From: a virus
Strand: one strand, 5' to 3'
Length of the DNA stretch: 45,563 nt
IMG/VR virus record: IMGVR_UViG_3300037042_004781
Coordinates: 1 to 45,563 of that record
Translations under genes and position numbers: made by a program
Notes under the pieces: model-generated
The model's database searches: none
What the model saw: only the letters and a program-made list of their open reading frames with translations
What the model was told of the DNA's origin: nothing
Part shown: one piece after another, positions 26,841-32,312 of the stretch
Layout: each line of letters begins with the position of its first letter
Position numbering within the stretch: position 1 is the first letter of the stretch

Positions 26841-27286
26841 AGCGAGGCAATGAATAGGTCGAGCGGAACCCAATCGGTCGGCATGCGGTCATAGAACCAG
26901 AGCATGGCCTCGCACTCGCGCAGGTCTTTCTGCTTCTGCTTGCAGCCGGCCAGCATGTGCCGCGTGGTCAGGGAATGCCCGTGCGTCCACTTGGAGGAGG
27001 GGGCGACCAACAGTTGAGTGACCGAGTTGTGCGCGTGGAAGTAGGCGGCCAACCGGGTAGCCTGGTAGACATTGAAGATCGTCCACCGTCGTTTGTTGTG
27101 CGCTGCCCCCGGGTTATCGGTGTAGTCCGCTGCGGAGGCTATCTCGAACAGCACCGTGCCGTATTCCACCCGGAGAGTATCCAGGAAATTGTCGGTGAGT
27201 TCCGGCGCGGCTTTGAGCAAAACACGGTCCGTGTCGTCCACCGCGTACATTTTTCTCAGATCGCAGTCGATGGCTACGGTGCTCAT
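26837..27286 (-). CDS. RuvC-like Holliday junction resolvase (RNase H fold), 149 aa
   Basis: Likely resolves branched replication or recombination intermediates before packaging. The start is a first strand with acidic residues, MSTVAIDCDL (Asp7, Asp9). An acidic strand follows (GTVLFEIASAADY), a conserved-type central region (TTRHMLAGCKQKQKD), and a late acidic helix (RECEAMLWFYDRM). This is the usual spread of RuvC/RNase H-type carboxylates. The size fits. A GAAAG ribosome site precedes the ATG. I call it from fold signature, not from a strict motif. Confidence 0.6.
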   Translation of the reverse strand: MSTVAIDCDLRKMYAVDDTDRVLLKAAPELTDNFLDTLRVEYGTVLFEIASAADYTDNPGAAHNKRRWTIFNVYQATRLAAYFHAHNSVTQLLVAPSSKWTHGHSLTTRHMLAGCKQKQKDLRECEAMLWFYDRMPTDWVPLDLFIASL

Positions 27287-27650
27287 GGGCTTTTCTTTCT
27301 TTTATGCGTTGGAATCGAAGATCGCGGGCAACCCGAGCCTCGCCGGGCGTGCGGTCCAGCCAGAGATCACAGCACACTTTCGTGCGCTCGGATCGGAGCG
27401 GCGGCAGTTCTCGCGGTATGACGATGCGGTGGGCTACGCGCACCCTTCGCGTCACTTGGGAGCGGAGCAGCACGTGGGCGACGTAGTACCCTCCCCACTT
27501 GTCCGGCATAACGTCGGAGTCGGTGCCTGGGTACAGCCGATCCCGGCGCCGCTGCCAGGCAAACCACTTGTCCCACCGATGCATGTCGCGGTCATCCGTG
27601 GTGTCGGGCTTTGGCCCCGCAAGCGTGAGGTAGTCGAGCGAGCGGTTCAC
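27114..27650 (-). CDS. Hypothetical protein, up to 178 aa; unusual 173-bp overlap with the resolvase gene
   Basis: ATG overlaps the stop of the ribbon-helix-helix gene (ATGA at 27650-27647). Residues 1-95 are basic and aromatic (MHRWDKWFAWQRRRDRLYPG, WGGYYVAHVLLRSQ). As read, it then runs 173 bp into the resolvase gene in another frame. A TAA in the +1 frame (27304-27302), 15 bases before the resolvase ATG, would be a natural end. The distance from this ATG to that stop is 116 codons plus one base, so a single extra base could explain the overlap. Function unknown. Confidence 0.5.
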   Translation of the reverse strand: MNRSLDYLTLAGPKPDTTDDRDMHRWDKWFAWQRRRDRLYPGTDSDVMPDKWGGYYVAHVLLRSQVTRRVRVAHRIVIPRELPPLRSERTKVCCDLWLDRTPGEARVARDLRFQRIKERKAHEHRSHRLRSEKNVRGGRHGPCFAQSRAGTHRQFPGYSPGGIRHGAVRDSLRSGLHR

Positions 27651-27880
27651 GGCTTGATCGTCTCGTCGTCAGGGGTCGCGGCCGGGGGCGGGGTGGCCAC
27701 GAGCACAGTACCCGCGAACGTGCCGATGACCGGCGCGAGGCCCGGCACTACCAACCCGTTCGCGTACGCCCGCACCAGCCTTCGCAGCAGTTCACTGCGC
27801 TTGACGCCGGTGTCGTGCTCCATCTGACGGATCACGCGGAGGGTTTCGTCATCGAACCAGACGGAAGTGGCGCGGCTCAT
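27647..27880 (-). CDS. Ribbon-helix-helix (Arc/CopG-like) protein, 77 aa
   Basis: Start at ATG 27880 with a perfect AAGGAG; further upstream in-frame ATG was not used. The first 40 residues have the RHH order: a short strand (TSVWFDDETLRVI), a helix (RQMEHDTGV), and a second helix starting KRSELLRRLVRAY. RHH proteins bind DNA as dimers through the strand. The C-terminal half is hydrophobic and Pro/Thr-rich (GLAPVIGTFAGTVLVATP), unusual for a plain repressor and possibly a membrane or partner-binding tail. Possible regulator of the middle genes or a host-directed protein. Confidence 0.7.
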   Translation of the reverse strand: MSRATSVWFDDETLRVIRQMEHDTGVKRSELLRRLVRAYANGLVVPGLAPVIGTFAGTVLVATPPPAATPDDETIKP

Positions 27881-27905
27881 GGCTTCTCCTTTTTGTTGTG
27901 TGATC

Positions 27906-28304
27906 TCAGACCTGCGTCGTTCCCTCGACGCCGCGCCGCATACGGGCAAGAGTCCGCTGTTGCAGCCAGTGCAGGGCTTCTTCGACCTTGGTGAGCGCGA
28001 TGGTGTTCTCCCGGCATGCGTAGGGGCCAGCCTGGAACGACCGAAGGCGGTCCGCGACGATGGCCAACAGCACTTCCTGCGTGATGCCGTTGACGCCCTT
28101 CTCGTTGATCGGGCCGTTCTGGAACAGTATGGTCGAGCCTATGATCGCGTGCTGCCCGGCGTGGGGATCGCTTGCGTTGGTAGTGGAATCGAACCCGTCG
28201 ACGATATAGCGGTGATTAGCCCCGCCTGCGCCGGGTTCATCGGCGGTCCAGACACGGAGAGAGTCGTTGCAGTGGTCGATGATGTGGTCGGTGACGTAGC
28301 GCAT
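27906..28304 (-). CDS. Acb2/Tad1-type hairpin protein, 132 aa (anti-CBASS or anti-Thoeris sponge)
   Basis: Residues 61-132 have the hallmark series of the Acb2/Tad1 hairpin family: FQNGPINEKGVNG, then ITQEVLLAIVADRLRSFQ, CREN, ALTKVEEALHWLQQRT and the ending RGVEGT. Family members form small oligomers that trap immune signalling nucleotides (cyclic di- and trinucleotides, or gcADPR), silencing CBASS or Thoeris defence. The first 60 residues (NHRYIVDGF and a Gly/Ala-rich loop) precede the hairpin, as in many homologues. ATG 28304 has AAGGGA upstream; an ATG at 28325 would add 7 residues. Which ligand it binds cannot be read from sequence. Confidence 0.85.
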   Translation of the reverse strand: MRYVTDHIIDHCNDSLRVWTADEPGAGGANHRYIVDGFDSTTNASDPHAGQHAIIGSTILFQNGPINEKGVNGITQEVLLAIVADRLRSFQAGPYACRENTIALTKVEEALHWLQQRTLARMRRGVEGTTQV

Positions 28305-28327
28305 GGTGTCCCTTTCGTAGAACACGG

Positions 28328-29134
28328 CTAGAACTTGGTGATCGCAGGCATTTTGACAGCGGTGCGGCGCTCATCCTTGAGCATGAGCCCCGGCGCCGGC
28401 AGGAACACGTCCTTGCACCGGGCGCGGTGCGGGCAGAACTCGGACGAGCAGTGAGCGCCGATGACGGGATGCGCCGCCTTCAACTTGGCCGGGTCGTTGA
28501 CGGCGGCGATCACGCCCTTGACATGGCCGAGCAATTCGCGCACGCCGGGGCTGGTGAAGTCGAACGGGCAGAGCAGCGCCCACTTGGCCGCCAGCGAGTC
28601 GACGTAGAGCACGTAGCCTTTGGTGGCCCTCTCGCCCGACAGGATGTAGTACGCCAGCAACTGGATCAGGTGGCCGGGCTTGATGCGGTTGTGGTCGGGC
28701 ACCCGCTGCGTGGTCTTGAGGTCAATGATCCGGTCATAGTCGGGGGTGATGAAGTCGATGTGGCCGGTGAGTTGGCCGGTGGACCATTTGGTTTCCGCCT
28801 GCCACTTGAGCAGGGGGTCAATCTCGCGGATCGACTTGGCGGCGAGGTCGGCAACGGCGTCGGCGATGGCCATCTGGATGTTGCGCTCACCCCCGAACAT
28901 CGCGGCGGCGGTCGTGTACTCCTCGTCTGTCGGGGGCTCTGCGCCGGCAGGAAACGCGCATTCCAGTGACTGCTGCGTCAACCAATGGCACACGGTCCCA
29001 TGCTCCATGTAGCCCTTGGATTCCTCGGGTTCTGGCTTGTCGAGAGCGCCGACGGCAATGAGCCGATCCAGCGCCGCCCGGTACAGGCAGAGGTAGTAGG
29101 CCCCGAGCGAGGATGAGCGGGGGACCCAGGTCAC
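28328..29134 (-). CDS. Cas4/RecB-like PD-(D/E)XK nuclease with Fe-S cysteines, 268 aa
   Basis: Nuclease core: a His/Glu-containing helix (KGYMEHGTVCHWL), then GHIDFITPDYDRIIDLKTT, which gives D...DLK (PD-D/EXK), and the Q-motif helix IQLLAYYILSG. Four cysteines are placed as in Cas4/AddB Fe-S nucleases: Cys16 (YYLCLYRAA) and the C-terminal set Cys229, Cys234 and Cys240 (HCSSEFCPHRARC). Such phage enzymes act as DNA exonucleases in recombination, replication or host DNA breakdown. Starts with ATGA coupling to the upstream HTH gene. The 24-bp gap to the anti-defence gene puts both on one transcript. Confidence 0.85.
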   Translation of the reverse strand: MTWVPRSSSLGAYYLCLYRAALDRLIAVGALDKPEPEESKGYMEHGTVCHWLTQQSLECAFPAGAEPPTDEEYTTAAAMFGGERNIQMAIADAVADLAAKSIREIDPLLKWQAETKWSTGQLTGHIDFITPDYDRIIDLKTTQRVPDHNRIKPGHLIQLLAYYILSGERATKGYVLYVDSLAAKWALLCPFDFTSPGVRELLGHVKGVIAAVNDPAKLKAAHPVIGAHCSSEFCPHRARCKDVFLPAPGLMLKDERRTAVKMPAITKF

Positions 29135-29361
29135 GACACCCTCGCAGTGAGCGCTGCAAGGGCTTCACGGGCCTTGCGACCGGCGGGTTTGCCCGTGGAC
29201 GACAACACGCAGACGGTGCGCGTGGCGAGGCCCATCAGCTTGGCGATTCGGTGGAGCGGCAGTCCAGTGGCCGCGAATAGCGCACGGACCTTGTTGGGGC
29301 GTCCGCGCCGGCGCTTGTAGGTGCCAACGGGACGGCCGACGCGGGAGGTTTTGATCTTCAT
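29131..29361 (-). CDS. Small basic HTH / AT-hook-like DNA-binding protein, 76 aa
   Basis: The N-terminus is very basic with two GRP-type AT-hook-like elements (VGRPVGTYK, RRGRPNKVR), followed by a helix-turn-helix-like stretch (GLPLHRIAKLMGLATRTV). An AGGAAC ribosome site precedes the ATG. Two direct repeats in the gap upstream (29389-29420) could be its own operator. Probable regulator or nucleoid-type protein. Confidence 0.65.
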   Translation of the reverse strand: MKIKTSRVGRPVGTYKRRRGRPNKVRALFAATGLPLHRIAKLMGLATRTVCVLSSTGKPAGRKAREALAALTARVS

Positions 29362-29388
29362 GGTGTGTTCCTGTAGAGAGGTGGGTGC

Positions 29389-29420
29389 CGGTCTTTCCCG
29401 GCTGTCAGCGGTCTTTCCCG
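29389..29420. repeat. Two direct copies of CGGTCTTTCCCG
   Basis: CGGTCTTTCCCG at 29389-29400 and 29409-29420, 20 bp apart (two helical turns), in the 69-bp gap between the 296-aa gene and the HTH gene. This spacing is typical of tandem operator sites bound on one DNA face. Confidence 0.55.
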
Positions 29421-29430
29421 CCGTCCCCGA

Positions 29431-30321
29431 CTACTGCCGGCGGAACGCCTTGGCCTTGACGAGCGAGGCGCGGATGGCATCGGTCATCGGGCGGTCGTCG
29501 CCCGCGATCCAGTCGGCCACCTGCTCGGCCTTCTCAGCGGCCACGTCCTGGCGCCAGAGGTCATACGTTTTCAGCATGACCCCGCCCGCCTCGTTGAGTT
29601 GGGGGTCGAAGGCGAAGGAGTGGACGTACCACGTATTGTCCTTCGTCTTATTCGTGCGGCTCGCGGTGTTGCAGCGGATCACGACGGGAATCTGGCCAAC
29701 GGTCCCGGTCTTAGGGTTGGCCAAGCGGGAAATAGCGCGGATGGATTCAATCCAGCCTTCGTACCCGGCCGGGGTGCGGACGACGATCAGGTCCTTGGTG
29801 GTGGGGCACCACACGAGCAGTTCGAGCGTCGGCTTGAGGTGCCCGATCTGCGAGGTGGCGTAGTCGAACTTGGCCTTGTCGGCGCCGGGGGTGAATTGGT
29901 ATGCGTGGCTGGCAGCGTCGACAAGGACGCCGTCATCCACGGCAGTCGCGCCGAGGGCGAATGCCCACGAAGGTTTCGGCTTTTCGGTCGCCCGCTCGTC
30001 GTATCCCGTGGGCCACGCGGTCACGTCGGTGCGGTAGGCGACGAGGATGCCGTCGACCTTCCGGCCGGCAGGCAGCAGGTCGGCAATCTCGGCGGGGGTG
30101 GACTTGATGGGGGCGAACATGCCGCCCTGGGCGCCGCCGGTGATGGCGACGATGGGGAAGGCCGGGGCCTGGCCGCTGTCGGCATGGGCGAGGATCGCCG
30201 AGAGGGCGGTCGTGGTCGCGCCGGGGATCGTCAGGGCCGACGAGACGGTTTCGGTGGTGACCGAGACAGCCTCGACGGGCTTGGTGGTGGGCTTGGAAGC
30301 CTTGAGGTCGGAGAGAGCCAT
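29431..30321 (-). CDS. Hypothetical replication-module protein, 296 aa
   Basis: Start ATG 30321, just downstream of a promoter; the frame is open further upstream through the promoter but without a start signal. Middle of the protein is beta-rich (ELLVWCPTTKDLIVVRTPAG). The C-terminal third is charged and helical (QDVAAEKAEQVADWIAGDD). It carries no nuclease or ATPase motif. It has its own promoter and lies between DNA polymerase/helicase and recombination nuclease genes, where other phages encode a single-stranded DNA-binding protein. That is a candidate role only; no OB-fold signature is certain. Confidence 0.65.
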   Translation of the reverse strand: MALSDLKASKPTTKPVEAVSVTTETVSSALTIPGATTTALSAILAHADSGQAPAFPIVAITGGAQGGMFAPIKSTPAEIADLLPAGRKVDGILVAYRTDVTAWPTGYDERATEKPKPSWAFALGATAVDDGVLVDAASHAYQFTPGADKAKFDYATSQIGHLKPTLELLVWCPTTKDLIVVRTPAGYEGWIESIRAISRLANPKTGTVGQIPVVIRCNTASRTNKTKDNTWYVHSFAFDPQLNEAGGVMLKTYDLWRQDVAAEKAEQVADWIAGDDRPMTDAIRASLVKAKAFRRQ

Positions 30322-30358
30322 GGGATTGTCGCTTTCTTGGTGCGTTGGTACGCGGTGT

Positions 30359-30378
30359 TGTGCGCGGTAGTGCGCACA
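30359..30378. promoter_or_regulatory. Inverted repeat TGTGCGC-N6-GCGCACA at a promoter
   Basis: Perfect 7-bp arms (30359-30365 and 30372-30378) lie just downstream of the -10 of the leftward promoter at 30383-30410, over the likely transcription start. The position suits a repressor operator. Confidence 0.5.
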
Positions 30379-30382
30379 GGGG

Positions 30383-30410
30383 AGGATAGATAGGGTAGGG
30401 ACTACGTCAA
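30383..30410 (-). promoter_or_regulatory. Sigma70-type promoter for the 296-aa gene and downstream
   Basis: Reading the minus strand: TTGACG (30410-30405), 16 bases, TATCCT (30388-30383). The -35 matches five of six consensus bases, the -10 four of six. It lies in the 85-bp gap before the ATG at 30321 and is the first gap of any size after the polymerase block, so it probably starts the recombination and anti-defence transcript. Confidence 0.5.
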
Positions 30411-30784
30411 GTGGTAGGTTTGGTGAGGAGTAACTGGAGGCGAGCAAGGGCGTTCCAGGCCACTTGCGCGGCATGGCGGAGGTCGGATTCCTCGTCCCGC
30501 TCGCCGACCTGTTCCGCGAGGAGGTGGCGGAGCATGGCGGCGGTGTACCGGTCGACGCCGTCCGGTACGGTCTTCCACCCGCCCCGCGAGTACTTCTTCG
30601 CGCCGTAGGTGCCGACGGCCGCGACTTCGAGGAGCGCGAGGTGGAAGTCGAGGAGCAACGAGGTGTCGGGCTTGCCCGCGTCGAGCTTCGCGCCTGGCGC
30701 GTGGGGGTCGATTTCCATGTGGGCGGATAGCGGCCCGAGGGACCATTGCCGGTACTGTTCCCTTTCCTTGTCGCGATCACACAT
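30407..30784 (-). CDS. dATP/dGTP diphosphohydrolase-like (MazG-fold) protein, 125 aa
   Basis: Matches the look of the DUF5664 dATP/dGTP diphosphohydrolase domain: GAKLDAGKPDTSLLL, then LLEVAAVGTYGAKKYSRGGW, DRYTAAMLRHLL, and the acidic GERDEESDLRHAAQVAWNAL. The Glu/Asp residues of these helices bind metal in MazG-type enzymes, which remove pyrophosphate from dNTPs. It probably adjusts the dNTP pool. Relatives include MazZ of 2-aminoadenine phages, but no PurZ is seen here. It overlaps the helicase gene by 8 bp. Confidence 0.75.
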   Translation of the reverse strand: MCDRDKEREQYRQWSLGPLSAHMEIDPHAPGAKLDAGKPDTSLLLDFHLALLEVAAVGTYGAKKYSRGGWKTVPDGVDRYTAAMLRHLLAEQVGERDEESDLRHAAQVAWNALARLQLLLTKPTT

Positions 30785-32312
30785 GACTCACCCCCACCAC
30801 CCGACGCAGTTCCTGCCATTCGTGGCAGGCGGCGTCGAACTCAGTGCCGGCCCGCAGGCGGTCGACCACGGTCTGTTGCAGCGAGTTGGCGATCAGGTCG
30901 ACGTGGTGGCATTCGTGGTCTTGCCCTCGTCGACATACGCGGGCCAGGGCCTGCGCGTAGGCGTCCGGTCGCCATGGGTGATCGATCATCACGGAGAACC
31001 GGGTGCGCTCCTGCAAGCCGTCCATCCCGATGCCAGCAGCGATGACCTGCCCGAGCAGCACACGGTACTTGCCGGCGATGAACTCATTGCGGATCATCAC
31101 GCGGTCGCTTGCGGAGGTGGCGCCGTCGACGGTCATATAGGTGACGCCCTCGTCGAGGAAGCGGTCGCGGATCGCTTCGATGGAGTCGGTGTAGTGCGCG
31201 AACACGACCACCGGCTCGTCGTCCCCGGCCAGTTGTTCCATCAACCAGTCGACCTTGTCGTCGACCCCCTGCCGGCACAGGTAGTGCGCGACTTCGGAGG
31301 CATGCGGGATGGGTTGCCCGTCGGCCATCTGCGTCTTGATGTAGTCGACGGCTTCCTCCTCCATCGGCCGCCACGGCTTGCCGAGGAGTTGGGTGTGGAT
31401 GTACTGCTCGGGGATGGACACATCGCGGCTCACGCTCTCGGAGCGCGACGTCAGGTGGATGACGTACCGCGAGAGGTACGCGAAGAACGCGGTTTTTGCC
31501 GAGCCCGACGGCTTTTCTATCGCCGTGACGACCCGCTGCCCGAGTTTTTTGCGGACGAGGCACTTGAAGTACTCGCCGCACGACCACCGGTTCGCGAACC
31601 CCGCCGCGCCGGGGATGGCGAGGTCCAACATGGAAAGAGTTTTTTCGACACCTCCGTGAAGGAACGTCCCTGTGAGGCACAGACCGACATCAAAAAGAGG
31701 TCGGAGATCGTGCGCGGCCTTCGTGCGGCGCGCCGTGCTATGGCCTTGGAGGTGGACTTCGTCATAGATGATGACTCCGCCCCGGTTGGGGAGTTTGAGT
31801 TTGTGGGCTGAATCCATGGAGGAGATGAGCACCTCCCAGCCGAGGGCTTCGAGGTGGTCCTTATACCGCTTCCAGGACGAGAGGGCGTTGAGCGGGGCGA
31901 GGATGAGGATGCGCGGGGTGAGGCACCACTTGTGAGCGGCGATGGCGGCGGCGATGGCGGTCAACGTCTTGCCGAGCCCGCAGCCGAGGGCGAGCACGCC
32001 GCCGCCGATGCGAAGGCGGGCGATGGCCTCCCGCTGGTACTCGTCGAGCGTCAGGCCCGCGACCGTCACCGGCACGTCGTCTATGCCGAGCGGGAGGTCA
32101 GCCGTCCACAGCTTCACACGAGAGGGGGGTACTTCCAGGGTATTCAACTCATCCCGGATCGCCTTGTGCACGTCGCCCGGCGGGAGCATGCCGCCGATCT
32201 TGTGCGACCGGAGGGCGGCGACGTAGGCGCACAGGCGGCGGTCGGCGTTGTGGACGGCCTGCGGGCGCGAGTTTGGCAGGTCGAGGAGGGAGTAGGTGAT
32301 GTGGAGGGTCAT
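30777..32312 (-). CDS. SNF2-like superfamily 2 DNA helicase, 511 aa
   Basis: ATG at 32312 overlaps the polymerase stop (ATGA). Motif I is GVLALGCGLGKTLTA (Lys115), with a preceding Q-region LDEYQREAIARL. Motif Ia is ILILAPLNAL, motif II IIYDEVHLQG (DEVH at 184-187), motif III LCLTGTF, motif V-like LLGQVIAAGIGMDGL, and motif VI QALARVCRRGQ. These are the SF2 motifs of SNF2-type enzymes common in phage replication modules. It likely remodels DNA or forks with the polymerase. No nuclease domain is fused. Confidence 0.9.
   Translation of the reverse strand: MTLHITYSLLDLPNSRPQAVHNADRRLCAYVAALRSHKIGGMLPPGDVHKAIRDELNTLEVPPSRVKLWTADLPLGIDDVPVTVAGLTLDEYQREAIARLRIGGGVLALGCGLGKTLTAIAAAIAAHKWCLTPRILILAPLNALSSWKRYKDHLEALGWEVLISSMDSAHKLKLPNRGGVIIYDEVHLQGHSTARRTKAAHDLRPLFDVGLCLTGTFLHGGVEKTLSMLDLAIPGAAGFANRWSCGEYFKCLVRKKLGQRVVTAIEKPSGSAKTAFFAYLSRYVIHLTSRSESVSRDVSIPEQYIHTQLLGKPWRPMEEEAVDYIKTQMADGQPIPHASEVAHYLCRQGVDDKVDWLMEQLAGDDEPVVVFAHYTDSIEAIRDRFLDEGVTYMTVDGATSASDRVMIRNEFIAGKYRVLLGQVIAAGIGMDGLQERTRFSVMIDHPWRPDAYAQALARVCRRGQDHECHHVDLIANSLQQTVVDRLRAGTEFDAACHEWQELRRVVGVSHV

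Noticed and set aside
30407-30784. 2-aminoadenine (Z) genome modification
   Set aside because: Only a MazZ-like gene and a generic family A polymerase are seen; PurZ and DatZ are not recognisable. Kept only as a question in the findings.
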